Shown one piece after another: positions 31,745-41,196 of a stretch of 45,751 nt of DNA. Every line of letters starts with the position of its first letter. Within the stretch, counting starts at the first letter, position 1. Below the pieces are notes generated by a model, which worked only from the letters and a program-made list of their open reading frames with translations, ran no database searches and was not told the origin of the DNA. This DNA comes from an uncultured bacterium (GTDB lineage: Bacteria > Bacillota > Clostridia > Lachnospirales > Lachnospiraceae). The DNA lies in NCBI GenBank assembly GCA_947177425.1, contig CAMWUN010000027.1:1-45751 (forward strand), read 5' to 3'. The position numbers were made by a program, and so were the translations under genes.

Positions 31745-32716
31745 TTACACCTTAGTTCTTTCTATGTCCTTTAGCTGGGCGTCAATCCGGGCGGAAAGAT
31801 TGTTGGTAATGTCATGGAAAGTGCCCCGCATGGTAGCCCCTGCAGCCCTTACATGTCCGCCGCCGCCAAAAAATACTGCTATTTTGGAGACATCCACAAG
31901 CCCGTTTGACCTAAGGCTGACTTTATATTCCAATGTGTCGGTCTGGTACATGAAAATGGCACATTCCACCCCTTTGATATTCCGAAGGTGGTTTACAATT
32001 CCCTCCAGATCATGAGGCTCGGCCCGGTAAAAGCCCATGGTCTTTTTGTCCACCATGCTTACCACACATTTACCGTCCATGAACAGAATGCTCTCCAGAA
32101 GCGCTCTTCCCAATATCTGGTTCTGGACATAGGTCTTTTCATAAAAAGTTTCATCAATAAGTTTTGAAAAATCAAATCCGTAGGCAATCAGTTCCGCCGC
32201 CGCCTTAAAGGTGGAAGGGGATGTATTGGAATACTGGAATACCCCTGTGTCATGGATGATTCCCACATAAATTGCCTTGGCAATTTCCTCGTCCATAAAA
32301 GACTTATCTTCCATTACATGATAAATCAGTTCGCTTGTGGAACTTGCCTCCGGCACAATATAATTCACATCCCCGCATCCGCTGTTGCTGACATGATGGT
32401 CGATATTGATTGTTTTCTTTGCCCCGTCAAAATATTTTTCAGCTTCCCCCAGCCGGTCTTTTGAAGTGTCCACCGCAATGAACACGTCAAAACACGCCAC
32501 GTTTGTATGGAAATCTGTATGTATTTCACCAATTCCCCTGATGCAGGAAAATACCTCCGCCGGCTTTTCCAGCATCACCTGCACGTCTGCCGCAGGACAT
32601 GCTTTTTTCAGATATAAATAAAGTCCCAAAGCTGCACCAATGCAGTCACCGTCGGGCCTTATGTGACCACTGATGCCAATGGTCACGGCCCCTTTCACCT
32701 CTTCATAAATATTCAT
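31745..32716 (-). CDS. nrnA: DHH-family oligoribonuclease / pAp phosphatase
   Basis: The start is ATG 32716; the GAGGAG that serves it lies within an upstream in-frame ATG codon run, so that earlier start is rejected. The 323 residues show GHIRPDGDCIGAALG (motif I), FIAVDTS (motif II), INIDHHVSNSG (DHH motif III) and FQYSNTS, with the C-terminal DHHA1 signature FFGGGGHVRAAGAT. NrnA removes nucleotides from very short RNAs and dephosphorylates pAp. It lies between rbfA and truB in the operon. Confidence 0.93.
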   Translation of the reverse strand: MNIYEEVKGAVTIGISGHIRPDGDCIGAALGLYLYLKKACPAADVQVMLEKPAEVFSCIRGIGEIHTDFHTNVACFDVFIAVDTSKDRLGEAEKYFDGAKKTINIDHHVSNSGCGDVNYIVPEASSTSELIYHVMEDKSFMDEEIAKAIYVGIIHDTGVFQYSNTSPSTFKAAAELIAYGFDFSKLIDETFYEKTYVQNQILGRALLESILFMDGKCVVSMVDKKTMGFYRAEPHDLEGIVNHLRNIKGVECAIFMYQTDTLEYKVSLRSNGLVDVSKIAVFFGGGGHVRAAGATMRGTFHDITNNLSARIDAQLKDIERTKV

Positions 32717-32747
32717 AATACTCCTCATTCTGCTTATATACGCTCTC

Positions 32748-33107
32748 TTACTGCTGATTGTTGTTTACTTCATCAATCAATCTGGACATCCTTACACCAT
32801 AAGCAATGGACTGATCCACAATAAAGCGGATTTCAGGGGTATTGCGCAGATTCACCCTTCTTGCCAGTTCCTTGCGGATATAGCCTTCTGCGCTTTTTAA
32901 CCCTTCCAATGTGTCTTTCTGCACATCTTCTTCCCCGTACACACTGATCCATGCCTTACAGGTCTTCAAATCGGGTGCAACCTCCACGGCAACCACGGAG
33001 GTAAGAGAACTGACTCTCGGATCTTTTATGTCTCCTCTTATTATCTCAGCCAGAACTCTCTGCACCTCCCCGTTGATCCGGGTATTTTTCATACTGTTCT
33101 TTCTCAC
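32748..33107 (-). CDS. rbfA: 30S ribosome-binding factor A
   Basis: The start is GTG 33107, 7 bp after GGAGG and overlapping the infB stop as GTGA; the internal ATG 33092 has no such site. The 119-residue protein shows [43 protein letters not shown] and [18 protein letters not shown], the type II KH fold of RbfA. It helps mature the 5' end of 16S rRNA and is needed for growth in the cold. Confidence 0.95.
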   Translation of the reverse strand: MRKNSMKNTRINGEVQRVLAEIIRGDIKDPRVSSLTSVVAVEVAPDLKTCKAWISVYGEEDVQKDTLEGLKSAEGYIRKELARRVNLRNTPEIRFIVDQSIAYGVRMSRLIDEVNNNQQ

Positions 33108-36100
33108 CTGGGAACCTCCACCATAATATACGCTTCTACAATGTCAAGTTCCTGCATCTGGTCAAAGCCTTCAAATACAAGGCCGCACTCAAAGCCTGCC
33201 TTTACCTCTTTCACGTCGTCCTTGAAGCGTTTTAAGGATGCAAGGGCGCCCTCATAAATCTGGTTTCCTTCCCTGGTAATCCGCACCTTACACTCTCTCT
33301 GGAATACACCGTCAAGAATGTAGGAACCTGCAATGTTACCAACTGCAGATGCTTTGAATATCTGCCTTACCTCTGCATGGCCAATTACTTTTTCCTCAAA
33401 TACAGGGTCCAGCATACCCTTCATGGCAGCTTCGATATCTTCAATTGCCTGGTAAATAACCTTGTAGAGCCTGATATCAACGCCTTCCCTCTCTGCAATG
33501 GTCTTTGCCATGGCGTCAGGACGGACATTGAAGCCTATAATAATCGCCGATGATGCAGAAGCTAAGGACACATCTGACTCATTGATAGCGCCTACGCCGC
33601 CATGGATGCATTTCACAACTACTTCCTCATTGGACAGCTTCATAAGGCTCTGCTTAACTGCTTCCACACTTCCCTGTACATCAGCCTTTACAATAATGTT
33701 CAGTTCCTTTAAGTTGCCGGCCTGAATCTGGGTAAAGAGATCGTCTAAGGACATCTTCGCCTTGGTTTCTTCCAGCATCTTCTCCTTATTCTGGGCAAGA
33801 TAAGTTTCCGCATAGGATTTTGCCGTCTTGTCATTTTCATGGGCGATAAATACTTCCCCGGCGCTGGGCACATCTGAAAGTCCAAGAATTTCAACCGGTG
33901 TGGAAGGAAGCGCTTCCTTTACCCTTCTTCCCTTGTCATCTATCATAGCCCTTACCTTGCCGTGGCTTGCCCCGGCAGATATGAAATCACCCACATGGAG
34001 GGTACCTTTCTGTACCAGCACGGTAGCAACCGGCCCCCGTCCTTTGTCCAGTTCGGCCTCAATTACCAGACCTCTTGCGCGTCTGTCAGGATTTGCCTTT
34101 AATTCCAGAATCTCCGCTGTCAGCAGAATCGTCTCAAGAAGATTTTCAATCCCTTCCCCTGATTTGGCGGAAACGGGAACAAACTCTGTGGTTCCGCCCC
34201 AGTCTACAGGTATCAGCTCATATTCGGTCATTTCCTGTTTTACCCTGTCAATATTGGCGCCCGGTTTGTCAATCTTGTTCACTGCCACAATAATTTCAAT
34301 TCCCGCTGCCTTTGCATGGTTGATTGCCTCCACAGTCTGGGGCATAACGCCGTCGTCCGCCGCAATCACGAGGATTGCAATATCCGTGGAATTGGCGCCC
34401 CTCATACGCATTGCCGTGAATGCTTCATGTCCCGGCGTATCCAGGAAGGTGATGGACTGATCATTAATATTTACAGTATACGCACCTATGTGCTGTGTAA
34501 TACCTCCCGCTTCCTTATCCGTCACATTTGTTTTACGGATGGCATCCAGAAGGGAAGTTTTTCCGTGGTCAACATGCCCCATGACACAGATAACCGGAGG
34601 TCTGTTCTCTAATTTCTCCTCGGCTTCTTCGTCCTCTTTCAGAAGTTCCTCTATGACATCCACCTTTTCTTCTTTTTCACAGATGATCTCATATTCTATG
34701 GCAATATTTTCCGCATCTTCATAAGAGATTTCAGAGTTTACCGTCACAATCTGTCCCTGCAGGAATAACTTCTTGATAATAACGGAAGGCTGCAGTTTCA
34801 TCTTATCGGCCAGTTCTTTTATAGTAAGGGAATCAGGGATGGTTATAACCTTAATCTGTTCCTCCACCACTTCCGCCGCTTTCTTTTCAGGCTTTATGAA
34901 CCGCCCGGCTTTGTTCTTGTTCTTTACCGCTGCATCATCATCTTCATAAATAAAGTCTTTCCTTGATTTCTTATCTCTCTCCTGACCGATTCTGCGTTTT
35001 TCTTCATCTCTGCGCTTATCGTCCTTAACCGGGGCTTCCGGAACGAAACTCTTACCCGGCTTTTCGGGCCGCTTAAATCGATTGTCCTGCCCCTGAGCGC
35101 CTCTTTCGTTGCGGTTATTATTGTTTCCAGGTCTGTTATTATTCCGATCAGGGCCATTACCCCTGAAATCACTCCTGCCGCCCTGATTACCTGTACGATT
35201 AGCGCTTTCAGGTCTGCGGGCGTCGTGCCTGCCATTCCTTTCTCCCTGATTGTTTCCAGTGCCTGCCTGAGTTCTTTCATTTCTTTGACGCCTTTCATCC
35301 CTTGGAGCCTGTCTTGGTGTGCCTGTATAATTTTCTCTTACCTGGCCTGCCGGTTTTTCCACACGTTCAGCAGCCTTTTGCTGGGCTGCTTTCTCCTGGG
35401 CTGCCTTTTCGGCCTTTTCCGCCTTTTCTTTTTCTGCTTTCTCCTGTGCCGCCTTCTCCTGGGCTGCAATCTGGGCGTTTTTCGCAGCTATCCTTTCATT
35501 TTCCAGCCTTCTGGCATTTTGCTTGAAGTCAACCTGCATACTCTCCGGAACAGACGGGGCTGTAAGAGGACGAATAATCTTGTGGGGCGTCTCATGCCTT
35601 GGAGTTCCCTGCCTGTTTCCGCCGCCGGATTTATTCCCGTTCCCATTCCCGTTTCTGTTCTGCCCGGAGGGTTTGTTTGCCTGTGTCTGCTTTCTCTCAC
35701 CCTGGGGGCGCTGCCCCGGAATATTGCTGTTGTGGGGATTGCTCACAAATATGATTTTCTTTTTCTTTTTGGGCTGATCCCCTGTACCCTGGGCGGGTCT
35801 GCCGTCCCTGCCTTTTGCCTCCGCCGTCTGCTTTGCTTCCGGCTTCGGGTTCTTTTCCGCATTTGCTTTATTTTCCGGCACAGTCTTTTCTGCCGCCGGC
35901 ACAGCCTTTTCCGCCGGTTTTGCAGCCGCCGGCGTCTTTACAGCATCGCTTTTGGATCCAAATGCCTTTCTGACCATTTCCGCCGTATCCTCCTCAATAA
36001 CACTCTGGGGGGCCTTTACTTCAACTCCTTTATTCTGCAGAAAAGCAATGATTTCTTTACTCTGCTTTTCCAATTCCTTAGCTATTTCATGCACTTTAAT

Positions 36101-36109
36101 TTTGGCCAT
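33104..36109 (-). CDS. infB: Translation initiation factor IF-2
   Basis: The 1001-residue protein starts [20 protein letters not shown]. Residues about 55-400 are a long disordered Lys/Ala/Glu and Asn/Gly/Arg-rich region with AQEKAEKEK-type repeats, larger than in many Firmicutes. An IF2_N segment ([20 protein letters not shown]) precedes the GTPase domain: G1 GHVDHGKTS (about 508), G3 [17 protein letters not shown]4 NKIDKPG and G5 [12 protein letters not shown]. Domains II-IV end in [10 protein letters not shown]. It places initiator tRNA on the 30S subunit. It overlaps rbfA by 4 bp and follows rplGA by 4 bp. Confidence 0.97.
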   Translation of the reverse strand: MAKIKVHEIAKELEKQSKEIIAFLQNKGVEVKAPQSVIEEDTAEMVRKAFGSKSDAVKTPAAAKPAEKAVPAAEKTVPENKANAEKNPKPEAKQTAEAKGRDGRPAQGTGDQPKKKKKIIFVSNPHNSNIPGQRPQGERKQTQANKPSGQNRNGNGNGNKSGGGNRQGTPRHETPHKIIRPLTAPSVPESMQVDFKQNARRLENERIAAKNAQIAAQEKAAQEKAEKEKAEKAEKAAQEKAAQQKAAERVEKPAGQVRENYTGTPRQAPRDERRQRNERTQAGTGNNQGERNGRHDARRPESANRTGNQGGRSDFRGNGPDRNNNRPGNNNNRNERGAQGQDNRFKRPEKPGKSFVPEAPVKDDKRRDEEKRRIGQERDKKSRKDFIYEDDDAAVKNKNKAGRFIKPEKKAAEVVEEQIKVITIPDSLTIKELADKMKLQPSVIIKKLFLQGQIVTVNSEISYEDAENIAIEYEIICEKEEKVDVIEELLKEDEEAEEKLENRPPVICVMGHVDHGKTSLLDAIRKTNVTDKEAGGITQHIGAYTVNINDQSITFLDTPGHEAFTAMRMRGANSTDIAILVIAADDGVMPQTVEAINHAKAAGIEIIVAVNKIDKPGANIDRVKQEMTEYELIPVDWGGTTEFVPVSAKSGEGIENLLETILLTAEILELKANPDRRARGLVIEAELDKGRGPVATVLVQKGTLHVGDFISAGASHGKVRAMIDDKGRRVKEALPSTPVEILGLSDVPSAGEVFIAHENDKTAKSYAETYLAQNKEKMLEETKAKMSLDDLFTQIQAGNLKELNIIVKADVQGSVEAVKQSLMKLSNEEVVVKCIHGGVGAINESDVSLASASSAIIIGFNVRPDAMAKTIAEREGVDIRLYKVIYQAIEDIEAAMKGMLDPVFEEKVIGHAEVRQIFKASAVGNIAGSYILDGVFQRECKVRITREGNQIYEGALASLKRFKDDVKEVKAGFECGLVFEGFDQMQELDIVEAYIMVEVPR

Positions 36110-36113
36110 TCCA

Positions 36114-36437
36114 CTACCTCCGTCCTGCTTCCTGTGATTCTTCCAAATGTCTGATTATGCCTGCTGCCAGCCCCTGGTTCGTAACCGCCACAGACGCCCG
36201 CATTTCCCTTCCGATTGCTTTCCCCAGAGTTTCCTTATCCGAATAAAAATAAATAGGCGTTTTATAAAATGTGCACATGTTGGTAAACATTTTCCTGGTA
36301 TTGCCAGATGCGTCTCCGCTGACAATGACCAGGGCTGCTCTGCCTTCTTTTACTGCTTTTTCTGTGGAAAACTCGCCGCTTACCAGATTTCTTCCCCTTG
36401 CGGCCAGCCCTAAAAGGGATAATACTTTATCATTCAT
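36114..36437 (-). CDS. rplGA: L7Ae/L30e-family ribosome-associated protein (YlxQ-like)
   Basis: The chosen start is ATG 36437, inside the end of rnpM (8-bp overlap) with AAGGAG 13 bp upstream; an in-frame TTG at 36449 is too close to that site. The 107 residues read [35 protein letters not shown] and [15 protein letters not shown], the L7Ae fold that binds kink-turn RNA. Bacillus YlxQ occupies the same operon position between ylxR and infB. Its precise role is unsettled. Confidence 0.88.
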   Translation of the reverse strand: MNDKVLSLLGLAARGRNLVSGEFSTEKAVKEGRAALVIVSGDASGNTRKMFTNMCTFYKTPIYFYSDKETLGKAIGREMRASVAVTNQGLAAGIIRHLEESQEAGRR

Positions 36438-36699
36438 GTAAAGCTTCAAACTCCTTTTCTAGTTTGTCATAAACTTCATTTGGAATACTCATTTTGAAAG
36501 ACCGTTCCAATCCTTTACTCTTATGTGCCTTTGCAAGACATTCCCTCTCTTTACAAAGATACGCGCCTCTTCCATTCTTTTTTCCTGTAATATCCAGTAT
36601 AATTTCATCCTCAGGCGTTTTGAGAATACGTATCATTTCCTTCTTACTCTTCATCTCTCCGCATCCGATGCACTGCCGCATGGGGATTTTCTTTGCCAT
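36430..36699 (-). CDS. rnpM: YlxR-family RNA-binding protein (RNase P modulator)
   Basis: The 89-residue protein starts MAKKIPMRQCIGCGEMKSKK, followed by GRGAYLCKERECLAKA, the YlxR/DUF448 signature with four conserved cysteines (CIGC and CKEREC). GGAGGAG overlaps the nusA end, so it is coupled to nusA. Bacillus YlxR has been reported to bind and inhibit RNase P (RnpM), with an older proposal as a nucleoid-associated regulator. The operon position is the standard one. Confidence 0.92.
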   Translation of the reverse strand: MAKKIPMRQCIGCGEMKSKKEMIRILKTPEDEIILDITGKKNGRGAYLCKERECLAKAHKSKGLERSFKMSIPNEVYDKLEKEFEALHE

Positions 36700-36701
36700 C
36701 C

Positions 36702-38009
36702 TTACTCCTCCTCATACTTTTCCGTTTCCGGCACTGCTTCGCCATATTCTTCTGCGTATTCCTCACTTCCTTCTTCTACATATTCTTCCGCCGGCTCCTC
36801 CTCATACTCCTCTACAGGCTCCTGCGTATACTCCTCTCTGGACTCTTCTCCATACTCTTCTCCAGATTCTCCCTCATACTCCTCTCCGGGTTCTCCCTCA
36901 TACTCCTCTTCATATTCATCATATTCATCGTACTCATCCATATAGTCTTCATAGCGGAATCCGGGAGCATCCTTGGCCTGTGTCTCGCTCTTGATGTCTA
37001 TCTTATATCCTGTCAGTCTTGCCGCCAGCCTTGCGTTCTGCCCTTCCTTGCCGATTGCAAGAGAAAGCTGGTAATCCGGTACAACTACCTTGGCTGTCTT
37101 CTCGTCCGGATCGGCAAACACTGCAACAATTTTCGCAGGGGAAAGTGCATTCTGAATCAGATTGCCCGGATTTTCATCCCAGTTGATAATGTCGATTTTT
37201 TCCCCCCGCAGTTCCTCCACAATGGAATTTACACGGGCGCCGTTAATTCCCACGCAGGCTCCCACGGCATCCACGTTCAGGTTGTTGGATCTTACCGCCA
37301 TCTTAGTCCTGCTTCCGGCCTCTCTGGCAATGCTCATGATTTCAACAGTGCCGTCTTTAATCTCCGTAACCTCCGCTTCAAAGAGACGTTTGACAAGCTC
37401 CGGGTGGGTCCGGCTGACTAAAATTCTCGGTCCCTTGGGTGTGTTCTTTACTTCCAGGATGTACACCTTAATCCTCTCGGTGGGCTTGAATATCTCCCCC
37501 TTTACCTGCTCGCTTTCATTTAAAATCCCATCAGCCTTTCCAAGATTAATGCTGATATTCTTACCTATATAGCGCTGTACAATACCTGTAATGATATCCT
37601 TTTCCTTCTCGAAATACTGGTTGTAAATTACGCTGCGCTCTTCTTCACGTATCTTTTGCAGGATGACGTTCTTTGCATTCTGGGTGGCAATACGTCCGAA
37701 TTCCTTAGATTTTATTTCCACATGAATAATATCCCCAAGCTGTGCATTAGATTTGATTTCCCGGGCATTTTCAAGGGAAATCTGCAGGCAGTCATCTTCT
37801 AACTCTTCTTCCTCCACCACTTCCTTTTCCGCATAACAAAGGAAATCACAGGTATCCCGGTCGATTTCCACCTTAATATTGTCAGATTTTCCGAAATGGT
37901 TCTTGCAGGCTGTAATCAGAGAGTTTTCAATGGCTTCAAAAAGTGTGTCCTTGCTGATTTCCTTCTCCTTCTCCAAAATATCCAGTGCTTCCATTAATTC
38001 CTTGTTCAT
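36702..38009 (-). CDS. nusA: Transcription termination/antitermination factor NusA
   Basis: The 435 residues comprise NusA_N (1-125, [20 protein letters not shown]), S1 (about 135-200, [20 protein letters not shown]) and KH domains (about 230-345, with [20 protein letters not shown] and [20 protein letters not shown]). After about residue 353 comes an 80-residue tail made almost wholly of Glu and Tyr, with EEY recurring about every eight residues. This replaces the short tail of Bacillus NusA. NusA binds RNA polymerase and promotes pausing and intrinsic termination. The terminator in the leader of its own operon offers a route for feedback. Confidence 0.96.
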   Translation of the reverse strand: MNKELMEALDILEKEKEISKDTLFEAIENSLITACKNHFGKSDNIKVEIDRDTCDFLCYAEKEVVEEEELEDDCLQISLENAREIKSNAQLGDIIHVEIKSKEFGRIATQNAKNVILQKIREEERSVIYNQYFEKEKDIITGIVQRYIGKNISINLGKADGILNESEQVKGEIFKPTERIKVYILEVKNTPKGPRILVSRTHPELVKRLFEAEVTEIKDGTVEIMSIAREAGSRTKMAVRSNNLNVDAVGACVGINGARVNSIVEELRGEKIDIINWDENPGNLIQNALSPAKIVAVFADPDEKTAKVVVPDYQLSLAIGKEGQNARLAARLTGYKIDIKSETQAKDAPGFRYEDYMDEYDEYDEYEEEYEGEPGEEYEGESGEEYGEESREEYTQEPVEEYEEEPAEEYVEEGSEEYAEEYGEAVPETEKYEEE

Positions 38010-38046
38010 TTTTACCTTATCCCTTTCTGCCCGTCATTTTCCCGGA

Positions 38047-38523
38047 CTAAAAATCTAATGTCAGTTTAATCGTTGCAATATCTTTCCTGTCAAATACAAT
38101 ATCTTCTATATCATTTTCCAGTGCCGCCCCCAGCGTAACTGTGTCTTCACTAAAAGCTTTCAAAATTCCTGTAAAATCCTTTGTGCCGTTAATCGGTTTG
38201 TAGGTCTTAATATCCACTTCCTGCAAAAGGCTTTTCTCCAGATGCTTATCCTTTTTTAGCGTTCTTCCAAGTCCGGGAGAACTTACCTCCAGAATATAGG
38301 CGTCTTCAATAAAATCTTCCCTGTCCAGTTCATCCGAAAGCGCCCTGCTGACATTTTCGCAGTCGTTTATACTGACGCCTCCCTCCTTGTCAATATAACA
38401 GCGCAGGTACCAGTCGCTCCCTTCCTTAACGTATTCCACATCATAAATCTCTACATGATTCGCATCTGCGACGGGCTTTAAAAGTTCTTCTGTCCTGGCC
38501 TGGTAATTCTCTTTTCTTGACAT
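38047..38523 (-). CDS. rimP: Ribosome maturation factor RimP
   Basis: The 158-residue protein shows ELLKPVADANHVEIYDVEYV, SDWYLRCYIDKEGGVSINDC and ILEVSSPGLGRTLKKDKHLE, the RimP N-terminal and linker signatures, then the C-terminal SH3-like barrel (TYKPINGTKDFTGILK). It supports 30S assembly. It is the first gene of the operon that runs to ribF, 73 nt after the predicted transcription start, with a terminator hairpin in that leader. Confidence 0.95.
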   Translation of the reverse strand: MSRKENYQARTEELLKPVADANHVEIYDVEYVKEGSDWYLRCYIDKEGGVSINDCENVSRALSDELDREDFIEDAYILEVSSPGLGRTLKKDKHLEKSLLQEVDIKTYKPINGTKDFTGILKAFSEDTVTLGAALENDIEDIVFDRKDIATIKLTLDF

Positions 38524-38545
38524 GCATCCACCTCTTTAAATCCTT

Positions 38546-38574
38546 AAAAAAGAGTGGACCGCCAAGTCCACTCT
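38546..38574 (-). terminator. Intrinsic terminator in the rimP-nusA leader (putative attenuator)
   Basis: AGAGTGGAC (38551-38559) and GTCCACTCT (38566-38574) form a perfect 9-bp stem with a 6-nt loop, followed on the minus strand by TTTTTT. It lies between the rimP promoter (-10 at 38603) and ATG 38523, so it acts inside the leader. It also ends read-through from cotH. In Bacillus subtilis the equivalent leader terminator is NusA-dependent and gives autoregulation. Confidence 0.75.
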
Positions 38575-38602
38575 AGTTAGTAATTATTATTTAATCTATT
38601 GC

Positions 38603-38631
38603 ATTATAGCACTCTGCCCTGTAAAAAGCAA
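38603..38631 (-). promoter_or_regulatory. Extended -10 promoter of the rimP-nusA-infB operon
   Basis: TTGCTT (38626-38631), a 17-bp spacer ending in the extended element TGC, and TATAAT (38603-38608) on the minus strand. The start is predicted near 38596, giving a leader of about 73 nt that includes the terminator hairpin. Confidence 0.75.
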
Positions 38632-38716
38632 CAGAAATCATTGATTTTTTTGTTTTTTCATTTGTCTTTTCATAAAAACTGTTCTGTGAACGCACATCAA
38701 AATCAGAATCATAACC

Positions 38717-40435
38717 TTAATATCTGTGCTGTCCAGGCCGGGAGGAATCGTTCCCTGCCATATCCATTCCCCCCATATCAGATATATTAATACCAGACGC
38801 GTCAATCAAAGATGCGCTATCCTGCGCCTGTCCCTGAGATGTGGAAGGGATTTCACCGTCAAGCTGCCCCCGTATACTTTCCGCCCGCAGCAGACAGAAC
38901 TCTTTCAGGGTATCCGCCCCTGTCAGGAATTCCTCATAGGTACAGAATTTTGTAATATCTTTTTCTACATATGGCGCTATCAATTCCTTTACATTGTCAA
39001 TCATTTCTGTGAAATATCCGCTTTCAAAGTACGTGGCTATAAATTCTGAAAAATATTCATGATACAATTCTGTATATTCTGCGCTGCTGAAAATCCAGCT
39101 AAGCATCGGCCTGGATTCTATGGTATCCCCCGAGACGGGCGAATCAATCGGATAGTTGACAAGAGATGAAGCATCCCCTGCCCTCTGAAAGCCCCCGAAA
39201 GCCAGATTGTAATCCCATGGTATCATGGATAACTGTCCGTCTTTTTCATAAAGATAATAATTATGAATTAGATTTCCTGTATAACTGTCAAAATTGCAGA
39301 CAAAATTATGTACCACAAAATACCGGATGACCTCCTCCACATTGACTACATCCTCAATGTTTACGCCTTCATTCAATTGCTTAAGGGATGCAATCAGACG
39401 GTCTTTATCGGCATTGGTAACAGTTGTTTTGGCATTTTCAAAAATATTTTTATAACTGTCATATGCATCATCTGAATAGACAAGAGCCACATCACTGCTC
39501 CCCATACTCTGTCCCATTCCTCCTCTGTCCGGTTTTTCGCCGCCGGCAAAACCGTTGCCGTCCGCAGGTACCCGTGACCTGTCATCATCTGACGGCTCTT
39601 CCTTTGGCCATCCGCCGTCCGCAGGCATCTGCGGTCTGCCTCCCGCAAAATCTCCATCGCCAGACATTTGCTTCCTGTCTCCCTCCGGCCAGCCGCCCTC
39701 TCCGGGCATCTGCGGTCCACTGCCTAGCCTGTCTCCCTCTTCAGGCATTGGAAGCCTTTCTTCCCCGTCAAAATCCTCCATATTAAAGTCCTTACCATGT
39801 CCCCGGCCTCCGCCCATGTCCATGCTGTCAGGCTTATACAGTTTACCGTAATCTCTTCCATAGTTCCGCTCAAGAAAAGCTTCTTCCACGCTTTCTACCG
39901 CCAGATACAGTCCCCATTCCTTACCGTTTACAGTTATATTTACGTAACTGCAAAGAGGTGCGTCCACACCGGCCTTCCGCATCATCTGATAGGTCAGATA
40001 GTCTTTCATATATGTATTGTCCTGTATAATATTGTTCAGACTGATTTTATCAAGTCCATAATAACTTTTTCCGCTTTCATAATGGTCAAATTCAATTTTA
40101 AAGCTGTAACGGTCATTGCCATAGCGTTCCACCTGGGTCAGTGACGTATTTCCCTTTGCGCGTATTCCCACATTTTTGTATGTCTCATTGTCAATCACAA
40201 CAGAACACAGGGAATATTCCTCACTGGTACAGGTATCAATAAAGCCATCCCAATCCTCCATTATTATGTCAATACTGTGAACCATGGAGGTATCGAAAAG
40301 ATGGAATCCATAATCTTCTACCCTGGCTGCTTCCACAACGCCCAATGCCTTTGCATTCATAAAAAGGACTGTAATTATCATGGAAAGCACAAGAACGGCA
40401 CAGCAGACCTTATCAATATGCTTGTGGGTCGACAT
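38717..40435 (-). CDS. CotH-family secreted or membrane-anchored protein kinase
   Basis: The 572-residue protein has an uncleaved-looking N-terminal helix (about 9-31) and a CotH domain split by an insert. Conserved blocks are NVGIRAKGNTSL (90-99), YSFKIEFD, GLDKISLNN (127-135), YVNITVNGKEWGLYLAVESV, then NLIHNYYLYEKDGQLSMIPW with DYNLAFG. Asp408 lies in PWDYN, where CotH kinases bind metal and ATP. Residues 203-316 are a Gly/Asp/Pro/Met-rich insert with repeats such as PQMPGEGGW and GDFAGG. CotH of Bacillus phosphorylates spore-coat proteins, but the target here is unknown. It is the last gene of the VTC-DUF4956-cotH operon, 14 bp after DUF4956. Confidence 0.9.
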   Translation of the reverse strand: MSTHKHIDKVCCAVLVLSMIITVLFMNAKALGVVEAARVEDYGFHLFDTSMVHSIDIIMEDWDGFIDTCTSEEYSLCSVVIDNETYKNVGIRAKGNTSLTQVERYGNDRYSFKIEFDHYESGKSYYGLDKISLNNIIQDNTYMKDYLTYQMMRKAGVDAPLCSYVNITVNGKEWGLYLAVESVEEAFLERNYGRDYGKLYKPDSMDMGGGRGHGKDFNMEDFDGEERLPMPEEGDRLGSGPQMPGEGGWPEGDRKQMSGDGDFAGGRPQMPADGGWPKEEPSDDDRSRVPADGNGFAGGEKPDRGGMGQSMGSSDVALVYSDDAYDSYKNIFENAKTTVTNADKDRLIASLKQLNEGVNIEDVVNVEEVIRYFVVHNFVCNFDSYTGNLIHNYYLYEKDGQLSMIPWDYNLAFGGFQRAGDASSLVNYPIDSPVSGDTIESRPMLSWIFSSAEYTELYHEYFSEFIATYFESGYFTEMIDNVKELIAPYVEKDITKFCTYEEFLTGADTLKEFCLLRAESIRGQLDGEIPSTSQGQAQDSASLIDASGINISDMGGMDMAGNDSSRPGQHRY

Positions 40436-40449
40436 GCATTTCCTCCTTC

Positions 40450-41121
40450 TTATCCCATATATTCGCCGTTATAGCTTACCAGAACCGCGCTTTTTACCCC
40501 ATCCATCTCTGCAAGGGTATTGATAAAATCCGCATCATCTTCTTTCATACGTATCTCAACATTCAGTTCCACAAGTCCTTTTTGCGCAGTCTTGCTTTTC
40601 ATCACGCACCGTCTGGTCTGTTCCCTCAAAAGCTCCATTGCCATTTTTTCACTGTCGTGATCCTCACAGCGGATGACCACCATGTAAGGGTTCATGTGCG
40701 TTTTCCTGTTGACTAATGCCAGAAGGACAATACCGATTGCGGCGCTTCCAAATATCGCAAGGGGAATCAGGCCTGCCGCCAGTACAATGCCCGCCCCGAT
40801 CGACCAGAACAGAAACGTAATATCAAGCGGTTCTTTGACAGCCGTGCGGAACCGGACAATGGACAACGCGCCCACCATCCCTAAAGAAAGCACCACATTG
40901 GAGGTAACTGCCAGAATAACCAGGGTGGTAATCATGGTAAGCGCCACAATCGTAACGCCAAAGGATGAGGAATACATCACTCCGGAAAAAGTCTTTTTGT
41001 AGACCAGAAAAATAAACATGCCGACGGCAAATGCAAGCAACAGCGCAAGGGCCATATCCAATATAGTTACACTGGAGATATTCTCCAGAAATCCCGATTT
41101 GAAAATATCATTAAATGTCAT
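40450..41121 (-). CDS. DUF4956 membrane protein
   Basis: The 223-residue protein has four or five helices in residues 18-140. The conserved centre SLGMVGALSIVRFRTAVKEP, then LDITFLFWSIGAGIV, is the DUF4956 signature. A cytosolic C-terminal domain (about 145-223) has a ferredoxin-like pattern (PYMVVIRCEDHDS; LNVEIRMKEDDADFINTLAE). No function has been established for the family. Its repeated partners are VTC-type polyphosphate polymerases and CotH proteins, as here. AAAGGAG lies 10 bp upstream, and VTC ends 75 bp before it. Confidence 0.88.
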   Translation of the reverse strand: MTFNDIFKSGFLENISSVTILDMALALLLAFAVGMFIFLVYKKTFSGVMYSSSFGVTIVALTMITTLVILAVTSNVVLSLGMVGALSIVRFRTAVKEPLDITFLFWSIGAGIVLAAGLIPLAIFGSAAIGIVLLALVNRKTHMNPYMVVIRCEDHDSEKMAMELLREQTRRCVMKSKTAQKGLVELNVEIRMKEDDADFINTLAEMDGVKSAVLVSYNGEYMG

Positions 41122-41196
41122 TTTATAAGTACTCCTTTCATATAAACCAGTCTGTGCATCTTAGCCAGTTGTCCAATTAACGTTTTATACATGCGC

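Noticed and set aside
35225-36154. 309-codon plus-strand frame rich in Phe, Leu and Cys
   Set aside because: It is the complement of the Lys/Glu/Ala-rich N-terminal region of infB; the composition is a mirror artefact.
36494-37421. Plus-strand frames with Ser/Tyr or Leu/Ile repeats
   Set aside because: They mirror the Glu/Tyr repeat tail of nusA and have no start signals.
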